Part shown: positions 36,329 to 45,294 of the stretch, piece by piece
Layout: every line of letters begins with the position of its first letter
How positions within the stretch are numbered: the first letter of the stretch is position 1
Source of the DNA: JBMDXK01 sp048594375
GTDB lineage: Bacteria > Pseudomonadota > Alphaproteobacteria > Rhizobiales > Methylopilaceae
Length of the DNA stretch: 64,000 nucleotides
NCBI GenBank assembly: GCA_048594375.1
Contig: JBMDXK010000016.1
Location: 1 to 64,000 of the forward strand
Reading direction: 5' to 3'
Translations under genes and position numbers: made by a program
Notes under the pieces: model-generated
What the model saw: the letters and a program-made list of their open reading frames with translations, nothing else
Told to the model about the DNA's origin: nothing
Database searches by the model: none

Positions 36329-36889
36329 ATGCGTATTATTTCCGGTAAATGGCGCGGTCGCGCACTTAAAGCACCCACCACCCATGATATTCGCCCCACA
36401 TCGGATCGCTTGCGCGAAACCTTGTTCAATATTCTTGCCCATCATCCCGCAGTTCAACTTGATGGTGCGCGGGTACTTGATCTGTTTGCTGGAACAGGTG
36501 CGCTGGGTCTTGAAGCGCTCTCCCGCGGGGCAGAGTTCAGCCTGTTTGTGGATGATGGCATTGAAGCGCGCGGCGTTCTTCGGGAAAATATCCATACCCT
36601 TGGCGCTCAGGGACAGAGCCGAATCTTCCGGCGTGATGCCACCCAGCTCGGCGCAATTCAGGGAATGCCGCCCTTTACGCTTGTTTTTGCAGATCCGCCT
36701 TATGGCAACGGATTGGCAGAAAAAGCGCTTCAATCGGCTCTGGATGGAGGCTGGATTGCAGCAAATGCGATCATTGTCATTGAAGAAGATGCCAGCGCAA
36801 CTGTGCAGCTTCCCAAAGCCCTTGTGGTGCTGGATACGCGCGAAACGGCACGCAGCAAGCTGCTGATTGCTCAAAACGCAGCATCATAA
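36329..36889 (+). CDS. rsmD: 16S rRNA (guanine-N2) methyltransferase
   Basis: 186 residues from the ATG at 36329, where the family usually begins (MRIISGKWRGRALKAP). An upstream ATG at 36272 with AGGG before it would add 19 residues and cannot be excluded. SAM motif I is VLDLFAGTGALGLEALSRGA and the catalytic motif is VFADPPYG. It methylates G966 (E. coli numbering) of 16S rRNA. Confidence 0.93.
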   Translation: MRIISGKWRGRALKAPTTHDIRPTSDRLRETLFNILAHHPAVQLDGARVLDLFAGTGALGLEALSRGAEFSLFVDDGIEARGVLRENIHTLGAQGQSRIFRRDATQLGAIQGMPPFTLVFADPPYGNGLAEKALQSALDGGWIAANAIIVIEEDASATVQLPKALVVLDTRETARSKLLIAQNAAS

Positions 36890-37040
36890 AAAAGCACATA
36901 AAAATAAGCATTTTTCTGCAACCATGCTTGAAATTTTAGCATGTATTCCCTATGTTCATGGGGAACATTATGCTTTATGCTAATGGTGTACGCTCTGCAT
37001 CTGCATTGCACTTGATTTTTTATCAGAAGGACCCACGACG

Positions 37041-37796
37041 ATGTCGGATTTTGACCGCAACGCCACGGCCCAATACGGCTCAGCCGCCCAAGCCGGCGTG
37101 ATTGACCAAGGCCTGCGCGCCTATATGCTTTCCGTGTATAACTACATGACTTTTGGCCTGGCCATTACGGGCTTGTTTGCCATTGGCGTGTTCATGGCCG
37201 CTGTTACAACCGATGCCACCGGTTCACGCGAACTCACCAGCTTTGGTGCAATGCTCTACACCAGCCCGCTGAAATGGGTTGTCATGCTTGCCCCGCTCGG
37301 CATGGTGTTTTTTCTTTCCGCCAAGATCAACTCCCTTAGCGAGAGCAGTGCTAAAATAGCGTTCTTTGCTTTTGCCGCATTGATGGGTCTTTCGCTGTCA
37401 TCCATCTTCATGGTCTATACGGCAACTTCCATTTCCCGTGTGTTCTTTATCACCGCAGCAGCGTTCGGTGCGCTCAGCCTTTACGGTTACACTACAAAGC
37501 GTGACCTTTCCGGCATGGGTACCTTCCTGATTATGGGTCTGTTTGGGATTATTATTGCCTCTGTCGTCAATATTTTCCTTGGCAGTTCTACCTTGCAGTT
37601 TGTTGTTTCTGTAGTGGGTGTTCTGGTGTTCTCTGGCCTCACCGCTTACGACACACAGAACATCAAAAACATGTACAACGCTTATGATGACAGCGCCACC
37701 GCTGGCCGCAAAGCGATTATGGGTGCTTTGTCACTCTATCTGGACTTCATCAATCTCTTTACAATGTTGCTTCAATTGCTTGGAAACCGCGAATAA
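37041..37796 (+). CDS. Bax inhibitor-1/YccA-family membrane protein
   Basis: 251 residues with seven hydrophobic helices. QGLRAYMLSVYNYMTFGLAI near the N-terminus and the C-terminal GLTAYDTQNIKNMY plus GALSLYLDFINLF are signatures of the BI-1/YccA/YbhL family. Some homologues are pH-dependent calcium leak channels or interact with FtsH; the role here is unknown. AGAAGGA lies before the ATG. A strong terminator follows. Confidence 0.92.
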   Translation: MSDFDRNATAQYGSAAQAGVIDQGLRAYMLSVYNYMTFGLAITGLFAIGVFMAAVTTDATGSRELTSFGAMLYTSPLKWVVMLAPLGMVFFLSAKINSLSESSAKIAFFAFAALMGLSLSSIFMVYTATSISRVFFITAAAFGALSLYGYTTKRDLSGMGTFLIMGLFGIIIASVVNIFLGSSTLQFVVSVVGVLVFSGLTAYDTQNIKNMYNAYDDSATAGRKAIMGALSLYLDFINLFTMLLQLLGNRE

Positions 37797-37822
37797 GCCG
37801 GAAGCGTTTTCCTCGGTATGTT

Positions 37823-37853
37823 TAACCCCGGCTAAAAACCGGGGTTATTTTTT
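37823..37853 (+). terminator. Intrinsic terminator after BI-1 gene
   Basis: TAACCCCGG (37823-37831) pairs with CCGGGGTTA (37839-37847), followed by a T-run (37848-37853). Confidence 0.92.
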
Positions 37854-38075
37854 ATCTCTACTTTATAAAATAGTTTTACAGAAGTAACAGCAAATCTGGA
37901 AACCTTAGCAAGCGTTAATCACGATTGTGACCAATGCCGTTACTGTTATTAACCGGATATACCATGAATTTGTCATACCAATGACGTAAACACTTGTTCT
38001 TATAAGCTCTGTAGAAATCTTATTGAGTACTTTTATTGAGCGTGTTGCATCATTATATTCCATCAGGAGAAAACT

Positions 38076-38276
38076 ATGCCTGAAGCCCATTTTGAACCGC
38101 AACTGCAACGCCCGGCTCCGCTGCGTGGCGATCTTGTTTCGCCCGCCCTGCGCGCGGATGATCCGGAAATGGCTGCATTTCTGGAAAATCTTTATGCACG
38201 CAATTTGCCGGAAGCGGAAGAAGCTCTCGCCATTCGCCATTATGTCAAAGTACGGCAAAGCCGTTCTGCTGCCTAA
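38076..38276 (+). CDS. Small hypothetical protein
   Basis: 66 residues. A strong ribosome site (AGGAG 7 nt before the ATG) and balanced composition argue it is real. It reads DLVSPALRADDPEMAAFLEN, probably helical, then a short basic tail (KVRQSRSAA). No signal peptide. Not recognised; it lies alone between the BI-1 gene and mutS. Confidence 0.6.
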   Translation: MPEAHFEPQLQRPAPLRGDLVSPALRADDPEMAAFLENLYARNLPEAEEALAIRHYVKVRQSRSAA

Positions 38277-38302
38277 TACCCTTTTCAGTTCGCAACGATT
38301 CC

Positions 38303-38322
38303 GCTGCGGTATCCGCCGCAGC
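38303..38322 (+). terminator. Possible terminator after small ORF
   Basis: GCTGCGG (38303-38309) pairs with CCGCAGC (38316-38322); a short TTTT follows only 9 nt later, so termination would be weak. Confidence 0.4.
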
Positions 38323-38449
38323 ATTCGAATGTTTTCCCCGCTTTATACATCGTTCTTACAGGCAGAATTTCTTAAAAAGCTTTAACCTTTGTGACGCTTG
38401 CTTTACGGTATAGGTTCATTGTTCCTTATTATGAACTGCCTGTAGCTTC

Positions 38450-41176
38450 ATGCCTTCTTCATCAGCGCCCCTTTCTGTCGATACCGCGTCCGGCACAGAT
38501 GCACGTGCCACCCCTTCTATTGAGCAATTTATCGAAATAAAAACTGCCAATCCGGATTGTTTGCTGTTCTTCCGCATGGGCGATTTTTATGAAATGCTGT
38601 TCGAGGATGCAGAAATCGCCAGCCGCGCGGTCGGCCTCACACTTACAAAACGGGGCAAGCATCTCGGCAAAGACATTCCTTTATGCGGTGTGCCTGTAAA
38701 ACAGGCCGAAAATTACCTTCAACGGTTGATTACGGCAGGCTACCGGATTGCCGTTGCCGAACAAATGGAAGATGCCGCGGAAGCTAAAAAGCGCGGGTAT
38801 AAGGCTGTGGTGCGCCGTGACGTGGTGCGGCTGATTACGCCCGGCACCTTGTTTGAAGATGATTTGCTCGAACCACGCCGCGCCAATAATCTGGTGGTTG
38901 TTTCCCGTTCGGGGGCGGATGAGGGGGAGCGTTTTGGTCTGGCAACGGTTGATCTTTCCACAGGCTCGTTTTTGCTTAACGAAACCGACCGCAAAGGACT
39001 GGCTGCCGAACTGGCGCGTCTTGAGCCTGCCGAGTTGGCGGCGGCTGAAAATCTGCTGCATGACGAAGAGCTAAAACCTCATTTTATGCAGTCTGGCGCT
39101 TCCCTTTCTCCCCTTGGCCATAATCTGACCGATGATGCCAGCGCGGAGCGGCGGCTGAAAGAAGCCTTTGCCGTGCATGGCATGGAAGGATTGGGAAGTT
39201 TTACACCCGCAGAGCTTGCCGCAGCCGCAACCGCTGTCAGCTATGTCGCACGCACCCAACGCTCTGAGACGGTTCCCTTGCAATTTCCCAGCCGGACGGC
39301 GCAGGGCGGGTTTTTAGAAATTGATGCTGCCACCCGCGCCAATCTGGAAATCACCCGCACTTTGGGTGGGCAACGCAACGGCAGTGTGCTGAATGTTATT
39401 GATCGCACGATAACGGCTGCGGGGGCGCGGCTGCTCATGGAACGTATCTCAAGTCCGCTCACCGATGTGGGTGCCATTACTGCCCGCCATGACGCAGTGG
39501 GTTATTTCTTTGATAATCCTGCATTGCGGCGCGATGTGCGCGAAGCCCTGAAAGGAATGCCAGACCTTTCCCGCGCCTTGCAGCGTCTGGCCTTGCAGCG
39601 GGGCGGCCCCCGCGATCTTGCTGGCATTGCGTTGGGTTTAAACCGTACCCGCCAGATTGCGCAAACCATTGCGGCAAGCAGCCAGAATCAACTTCCCTTT
39701 GAACTTGAGGCGGCGCTCATGGCCGCCTTGGCAACGGATACGGATTTATGCGCTGAACTGGAAAAGGCCTTGGCCGAGGAATTGCCGCTGCGCACATCGG
39801 ATGGGGGGTTTATCCGCTCTGGCTTTAGTGCCGATCTGGATGAACAGCGCAGCCTGCGCGATGACAGCCGCCGTGTCATTATTGATATTCAAAACCGCTA
39901 TGCGCAGGAAACAGAAGCGAAAACCTTGCGCATCAAGCACACCAATTTTCTTGGGTATTTTGTTGAAGTGCCACCCGATATGGGTGAAGCTTTGCGGCAA
40001 CCTCCCCACAATAGCACCTTTATTCATCGCCAGACCTTGCAGAACGCAATGCGGTTTTCAACCACTGAACTGGCCGAGCTGGAAACCCGTATTGCAGCAG
40101 CCGCAGACCGTTCTTTGGCAATTGAAAAAAGCCTGTTTGATGATTTCAGCAGCCGCATTCTGGAAGCAAGCCAACCCATTAAACAGGCAGCCCATGCGCT
40201 GGCCATCCTTGATGTGACCGCAGCTTTGGCAGAGCTGGCTGTGGAATGCAGCTATGTGCGCCCCACTCTGGATACAAGCCTTGCGTTTTCCATTGAAAAA
40301 GGCCGTCATCCTGTGGTGGAACAGGCCACGCAAAAAGGAAAGTTTGTTGCCAATGACTGCAATCTTTCCGCAATGCCACAATCGCCCGAATCCGGCAGAC
40401 TGTGGTTGCTGACAGGGCCAAATATGGCCGGTAAATCAACATTTTTGCGCCAAAATGCACTGATTGTACTGCTGGCGCAGGCTGGTTCCTTTGTGCCTGC
40501 CGCCTCTGCACATTTCGGCGTGGTGGATCGGCTGTTTTCCCGTGTGGGTGCGGCCGATGACCTTGCCCGTGGACGCTCCACCTTCATGGTGGAAATGGTG
40601 GAAACCGCAGCTATTCTTAATCAGGCGACCGCGCGTTCTTTGGTTATTCTGGATGAAATCGGGCGGGGGACGTCCACATTTGACGGTCTTTCCATTGCAT
40701 GGGCCACCCTTGAACATCTGCACGATGCCACCCGTTGCCGCACGCTGTTTGCTACTCACTACCATGAGTTGACCCATCTTGCGAGCCGTCTGCCGCGCTT
40801 GCACAATGCCACGGTGAAAGTAGCAGAGTGGAAAGGCGAGGTCGTGTTCCTGCACGAAGTGATTGCTGGCGCTGCTGATCGCTCCTATGGCATACAGGTG
40901 GCGCGGCTTGCGGGTCTGCCGGACAAAGTGGTTGGCCGCGCGAAAGTCATCCTGAAAGAGCTGGAAAAAACAGATCGTTCCGCGCCCGTTGTGCAAATGC
41001 TGGATGGGTTGCCACTGTTTGCCTTAGAGGCAGCAGAATCACCGCCAGCGAAAGAAGCTACCGCGCCTATTATTGTGCCGCACCCTGTTTTGGATGAACT
41101 TGGCTCCATCAAGCCCGATGAACTCACCCCGCGCGATGCCCTTGATATTCTCTATCGCCTCAAGAGTATGACGTAA
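38450..41176 (+). CDS. mutS: DNA mismatch repair protein MutS
   Basis: 908 residues. The mismatch-reading F-x-E is FYE at 46-48 (RMGDFYEMLFEDA). Walker A is GPNMAGKSTFLRQNALIVLL near 657, then FSRVGAADDLARGRSTFMVE, Walker B LDEIGRGTSTFDGLSIAWA and FATHYHEL. It detects mispairs and recruits MutL. The length is normal. No mutL is nearby. Confidence 0.97.
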   Translation: MPSSSAPLSVDTASGTDARATPSIEQFIEIKTANPDCLLFFRMGDFYEMLFEDAEIASRAVGLTLTKRGKHLGKDIPLCGVPVKQAENYLQRLITAGYRIAVAEQMEDAAEAKKRGYKAVVRRDVVRLITPGTLFEDDLLEPRRANNLVVVSRSGADEGERFGLATVDLSTGSFLLNETDRKGLAAELARLEPAELAAAENLLHDEELKPHFMQSGASLSPLGHNLTDDASAERRLKEAFAVHGMEGLGSFTPAELAAAATAVSYVARTQRSETVPLQFPSRTAQGGFLEIDAATRANLEITRTLGGQRNGSVLNVIDRTITAAGARLLMERISSPLTDVGAITARHDAVGYFFDNPALRRDVREALKGMPDLSRALQRLALQRGGPRDLAGIALGLNRTRQIAQTIAASSQNQLPFELEAALMAALATDTDLCAELEKALAEELPLRTSDGGFIRSGFSADLDEQRSLRDDSRRVIIDIQNRYAQETEAKTLRIKHTNFLGYFVEVPPDMGEALRQPPHNSTFIHRQTLQNAMRFSTTELAELETRIAAAADRSLAIEKSLFDDFSSRILEASQPIKQAAHALAILDVTAALAELAVECSYVRPTLDTSLAFSIEKGRHPVVEQATQKGKFVANDCNLSAMPQSPESGRLWLLTGPNMAGKSTFLRQNALIVLLAQAGSFVPAASAHFGVVDRLFSRVGAADDLARGRSTFMVEMVETAAILNQATARSLVILDEIGRGTSTFDGLSIAWATLEHLHDATRCRTLFATHYHELTHLASRLPRLHNATVKVAEWKGEVVFLHEVIAGAADRSYGIQVARLAGLPDKVVGRAKVILKELEKTDRSAPVVQMLDGLPLFALEAAESPPAKEATAPIIVPHPVLDELGSIKPDELTPRDALDILYRLKSMT

Positions 41177-41181
41177 TAGGT

Positions 41182-41760
41182 TCAAAACCGGCGCAGACGC
41201 TGGATGGTATCCAGCGTTGATTGGTCAAACCGCATCAGCACAGCCACTGCCGTTTCACCGTGTAAAAGCACTTCCGGCCCCAGGCGCTCCACATGAAAGC
41301 CAAGGTTTTCAAAGCGCCTGATCCATTTAGGGTGATATTCCACAATTATGCCTTCAACCGCATGTTTCAATCCCCATTTCACCAAAGCGTAGGTGAGCAT
41401 TGCACCATATTGGACTCCCTGCTTTTTGCGGTATTCAGGATGCACGCAATGGCGTGTCCATTCATAAATATGCGGTCCTGCTGGCATTTTTGCCGGATCG
41501 CATAATTCAGGCGCCACATGGGAAAGAACATGCGGCAATGTTGTGGGCAACATGCGCTGATACCCGATGACCTTATCATTGATCTTCAGAATAAAGTGAT
41601 GGTTTTCGGGGCGCTCGAACTGGTCAATATCGCGGCCATCTTGGCGGCGCAAGTTTTCCCATCGCTTTTCGCCAACAAATACATCATGCCGTAGCCGGTA
41701 AGCCTGATCCATATCAGGCGTGAAAATAATATCATCTACACCAGAAAATGAATACAACAT
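41182..41760 (-). CDS. LuxI-type acyl-homoserine-lactone synthase
   Basis: 192 residues from the ATG at 41760, with AAGGGAAG upstream; the ORF extends 13 codons further without support. The invariant LuxI residues are in register: R24, F28 and W34 (RLRHDVFVGEKRW), D46 (DIDQFE), R69, E100 and R103 (EWTRHCV). One normally conserved acidic position, usually Asp48, is Glu49 here. Such enzymes make N-acyl-homoserine lactones from SAM and an acyl carrier. No luxR-type regulator is adjacent or elsewhere in the window. Convergent with mutS, 5 bp apart. Confidence 0.87.
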   Translation of the reverse strand: MLYSFSGVDDIIFTPDMDQAYRLRHDVFVGEKRWENLRRQDGRDIDQFERPENHHFILKINDKVIGYQRMLPTTLPHVLSHVAPELCDPAKMPAGPHIYEWTRHCVHPEYRKKQGVQYGAMLTYALVKWGLKHAVEGIIVEYHPKWIRRFENLGFHVERLGPEVLLHGETAVAVLMRFDQSTLDTIQRLRRF

Positions 41761-42224
41761 CGGGCTTCCCTTCTTTCTATAGCCAATAAGGTACCGCACA
41801 AAAGGTATTAAGGTGTTTTACGAAAATACAACTGTTTTACAAAAAAATACACACTGCTTTTTCACGAAAAATGCTTGGTATCATTCACTAAAATACGCTT
41901 TATTGCGTCAACATAACGTTTGCAGCAATTACTACTTTAAATAGAACAAAAATATGCTTTACGTGATCTAATTCTTTTCTTATCAAAAAGTTCCACTTTT
42001 TTATTTTAAATTTTTCTTAACTATGAGATACAGGTTGAGAATTGCTGTTAACTGTTGTTCATTTTTTACAGCAATCACTTTTATTGTGGTTTCAATTAAA
42101 ATTTTTATATGGATCCGCTATAAACTTTTGTTTTACGCAATTATCAGAAGCAGAAACGGCCGGTAAATCTAAGACCGTGTACACTTCTACTGAAATTGCA
42201 ATATGTGTGCTTTAAGGAATGTGT
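41761..42224. other. AT-rich intergenic region
   Basis: About 460 bp between two divergent genes. Rich in A/T tracts and without a credible ORF. An 8-bp inverted repeat, ATTGCTGT (42041-42048) with ACAGCAAT (42068-42075), may be regulatory. No clear lux-box palindrome was seen ahead of the synthase gene. Confidence 0.55.
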
Positions 42225-42917
42225 ATGTTTTCTGTATCTTTGTCTGACGCGCCCCAACAATTCTTCATGAATTCTTCTTTATCGGAAAAATTTTCAAGTG
42301 TTCTTGAAACCCAGAATATGCTGGGTTCAACTGCTTCCCGATATAAAAAGCCTCAACATCAGCAGGATTTTACAGTACTTACGCCTGAACAGCGTGAATA
42401 TTACAAGAATTTGCCAGATCCTGATGGGCTGTCTCCGATAGATCATTCTATCCAAAATGTTTTAGCCCATAAAGTTAAAGCCGATGATACTTTTGGGGTC
42501 GCGGATAAATTTTATAATGAGAGCGTGTTAAATATCCGTGGCCAGAATATTGCTGATGAGGCATGGATGAAGGATTTTTCTGGTATAAATAGAATGCTGC
42601 ATCCTGATAAATATGCCCGAATACAAGCTGTTTATCAAAACTCAACCTCTACTCTTGAAAAAAATTTGCGCGAGTCATCTAGACTTGACACGCAAGCTGT
42701 TCAGGCGATTAAAGCGCTTAAAAATGCTTTCACTGAATTTGAAGCCACTTTTTCAGGCCATGAACGCTTTGCAGACGAATTTAGCGTAGTGAAATCTGAT
42801 CTTGGCGACTTTGAAACAAGTGATGCGCGTTTTGTGGAACGCAGCGCACAAAGCTTTGCGGAGGCCGAGCAACTTGCAAAGATACTGAAGAAAATGGGCG
42901 TGGAAGATATTGAATAA
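42225..42917 (+). CDS. Hypothetical protein
   Basis: 230 residues from the third-codon ATG (42225), which has AAGGA at better spacing than the first ATG at 42219. Soluble, charged and mainly helical, with acidic stretches and PEQREYYKNLPDPDGLSP near the middle. No signal peptide, no membrane helix, no recognised motif. AT-rich, like the other unknown genes here (25069, 33143, 34197). A strong terminator follows. Divergent from the LuxI-type gene, so shared regulation is possible but unproven. Confidence 0.7.
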   Translation: MFSVSLSDAPQQFFMNSSLSEKFSSVLETQNMLGSTASRYKKPQHQQDFTVLTPEQREYYKNLPDPDGLSPIDHSIQNVLAHKVKADDTFGVADKFYNESVLNIRGQNIADEAWMKDFSGINRMLHPDKYARIQAVYQNSTSTLEKNLRESSRLDTQAVQAIKALKNAFTEFEATFSGHERFADEFSVVKSDLGDFETSDARFVERSAQSFAEAEQLAKILKKMGVEDIE

Positions 42918-42960
42918 AAATAATAAGAAATAGAATGACGTAGCGGTTTAAAAATGTTGC

Positions 42961-42996
42961 AATCCCTCTCTTGCCATTTCAAGAGAGGGATTTTTT
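42961..42996. terminator. Strong intrinsic terminator, probably bidirectional
   Basis: AATCCCTCTCTTG (42961-42973) pairs perfectly with CAAGAGAGGGATT (42980-42992), followed by a T-run to 42996. It serves the 42225 gene and can also end the convergent aapJ-like gene. Confidence 0.92.
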
Positions 42997-43008
42997 AAAA
43001 AGCTGTAA

Positions 43009-44031
43009 TTAGCGGATGGGTAAGCCGTAGTGCAGGCCGTTCCCGGTTGTCCAGAGTTCATTAAAACCGCGCTGAATGGCAAGCGGTGTATCAAGGCCGA
43101 GATTACGCTCGAAGCTTTCACCGTAATTGCCAACGTGCTTTACAATATTATAAGCCCATTGCTTATCCAGACCTAAAGCCGCGCCAAATTCACCTTCTTG
43201 CCCCAGAAATCTTTTAATCTCAGGGTTTTCGTTATTGGCTGCCTTTTCATCAATATTGTCTTTGGTAAGGCCGAATTCTTCTGCATTAAATTGTGCTGCC
43301 AGTACCCAGCGCGCAATTTTGAACCACTGCTCATCACCCTGACGCACCGCAGGTCCTAAAGGTTCTTTGGAGATGATTTCCGGCAATACAACGTAATCAT
43401 TGGGATTTTTAAATTTGGTGCGGCTGGAATACAAACCCGATGCATCATTGGTAAATACCTCGCAGCGCCCCGCCTCAAAAGCTTGCAATACTTCCGCAAA
43501 GCTCGCAAACACAACCACTTCATATTTCATCCCATTGGCACGGAAATAATCACCAATGTTCAATTCCAGCGTTGTACCAGCCTGGGTGCAAATGGACGCG
43601 CCATCCAGACCTTTCACACTGGTAATATTCAGCTTTTTAGGCACAAGAAAACCTTGCCCATCGTAATAATTGACACCCACAAAGGATAATCCTAAGTTTG
43701 TATCACGGCTTAAAGTGATGGTAGTATTGCGCGCCAGAACATCCACTTCCCCGGATTGTAGCGCCGTAAAGCGATCTTTTGCTGAAAGAGAAGAGAACTG
43801 CACTTTGGTTGCATCACCAAATACTGCGGCCGCCAGCGAGCGGCAATAGTCCACATCCAGCCCGTTCCACTCCCCTTTATCATCAGGGAATGAAAAGCCC
43901 GGCAAGCCTGTCGTTACACCACATTTAATATAGCCGCGGCTTTTAACAGCATCCAGCGTTTTTGCATAAGCGGGCATTGCCGATGCCACCGTCATTGCCG
44001 CAATACCCATAAAAATATTCGTTGCCTTCAT
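43009..44031 (-). CDS. aapJ: General L-amino-acid ABC transporter binding protein (AapJ/BztA type)
   Basis: 340 residues from the ATG at 44031, with GGGAGG 8 nt upstream. Signal peptide to ...MPAYA, then the type 3 solute-binding fold: TLDAVKSRGYIKCGVTTGLP, GLDVDYCRSLAAAVFGD, RFTALQSGEVDVLARNTT and ICTQAGTTLELNIGDYF. This matches AapJ/BztA periplasmic proteins of alphaproteobacteria. It captures polar amino acids; its permease and ATPase genes (aapQMP) are not adjacent, so it must partner in trans or be an orphan. Confidence 0.9.
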   Translation of the reverse strand: MKATNIFMGIAAMTVASAMPAYAKTLDAVKSRGYIKCGVTTGLPGFSFPDDKGEWNGLDVDYCRSLAAAVFGDATKVQFSSLSAKDRFTALQSGEVDVLARNTTITLSRDTNLGLSFVGVNYYDGQGFLVPKKLNITSVKGLDGASICTQAGTTLELNIGDYFRANGMKYEVVVFASFAEVLQAFEAGRCEVFTNDASGLYSSRTKFKNPNDYVVLPEIISKEPLGPAVRQGDEQWFKIARWVLAAQFNAEEFGLTKDNIDEKAANNENPEIKRFLGQEGEFGAALGLDKQWAYNIVKHVGNYGESFERNLGLDTPLAIQRGFNELWTTGNGLHYGLPIR

Positions 44032-44254
44032 GTCAGCCCTCCCCCAGCTATTATACATGAAATAAAATGTAATTCACGCAAAAGCATAAATTTATTTTGT
44101 GCTATTATTTGTACATGTAAAATATATGTGTGCAAGGCTTTATGCAAGATGAATATGCATAGCTGCGAGTACTACGGGGCATAGCTATATTCCAACATGC
44201 CAATGAATATTTTACTGAGCGCCGTTTAAAACAGTTCCGCTCTCTTGCGTTCGC

Positions 44255-45094
44255 TTAACTGTCTTCGAGTGTTTGTGATAGGGGCGCTGTTTCTTTCATG
44301 GTCTGCCATCTGTTCTTTTGGGTCATTGCGCTGCGCCAATACGCAACGTTTTCTTTTGCGGCTTCGGGCGACAAATCCTGCCGCGCCAACTCTTCTGCTT
44401 CTTTGAACTTGCCTTGCAGCGCAAGTACGAGCACCAGATTCTGTCTTACTTTTGGTGTTGCCGCAGGAAGTGCCACGGCCTGACGCAAGACTTTCTCTGC
44501 CTCAGGCAACTGTTCAGACAAGGCATAGGATAACCCAAGATTCGATAAAATTGCGGCTTCATTCGGATGCGTTTTCAGTGCGGTCAGATAATAGCGCCGA
44601 GCATCGGAAAAGCGTCCAAGCTGATCCAGAATGGCACCTTGTGCGTTCAAAATACGCCAATCCGGCCGTTCTGGCTGATGCGCACGCTCCAGCACTCTCA
44701 AAGCTTCTTCCAGATTGCCTGATTCGGCGAGAGCTCTGCCGTAAGCTGCCAGAATTGCCGGTTGTTTAGGATGTGCAATCGCGGCTTGTTGCAACAAGGC
44801 TACCGCCTGTGCGCGCTGTCCTACGCCACGCAATGATGTGGCATAGTTGAGCATAACGCTGGGATTTTTAGGTTCTTTATCATACCGCGCGCCCCAATAC
44901 TGCGCCAGCTGCCGCCATTGCGCCTCGGTGCGCGGCTGCTCTGCCTGCACCGTTGACGCGCCTTGCACAGCTCCTTGACGAGCGGAAATACTTCCTGTGG
45001 TTTGCGGATTGCTGACACACCCGCCCAAGGTCACAGCACTGATTGCTAAGCAAACCAACCTCAAACGGCGCACAGATAATGACCTTTGCAACAT
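44255..45094 (-). CDS. TadD-like TPR lipoprotein
   Basis: 279 residues from the ATG at 45094 (AGGGG 5 nt upstream; longer starts lack a site). Lipobox ISAVTLGGC with Cys26 marks a lipoprotein. It contains about four or five tetratricopeptide repeats: NYATSLRGVGQRAQAVALL, AYGRALAESGNLEEALRVLE, DQLGRFSDARRYYLTAL and NLGLSYALSEQLPEAEKVLR. The layout matches TadD, the outer-membrane assembly lipoprotein of Flp/Tad pili. With tadE/tadG at 27.7 kb it suggests a scattered Tad system. Confidence 0.82.
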   Translation of the reverse strand: MLQRSLSVRRLRLVCLAISAVTLGGCVSNPQTTGSISARQGAVQGASTVQAEQPRTEAQWRQLAQYWGARYDKEPKNPSVMLNYATSLRGVGQRAQAVALLQQAAIAHPKQPAILAAYGRALAESGNLEEALRVLERAHQPERPDWRILNAQGAILDQLGRFSDARRYYLTALKTHPNEAAILSNLGLSYALSEQLPEAEKVLRQAVALPAATPKVRQNLVLVLALQGKFKEAEELARQDLSPEAAKENVAYWRSAMTQKNRWQTMKETAPLSQTLEDS

Positions 45095-45294
45095 AGAACC
45101 CCTCATCGGGAAATGTGAAATACCCATCCTTCTGTTATGAACGATTAACCCTAATGCTTGATTAACCACCATACTATTTATGCATAAAGAGCGCATTTTA
45201 AGTCCCATAACGGCACTTGTTATACAATATTTGCTTGTAATAATAGAAATATTGCCTATGTATAAACCACTTAGCGGTTTCTATGGAGAATGCC

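Noticed and set aside
41761..42224. Lux box upstream of the synthase
   Set aside because: No 18-20 bp palindrome of lux-box type could be found by eye.
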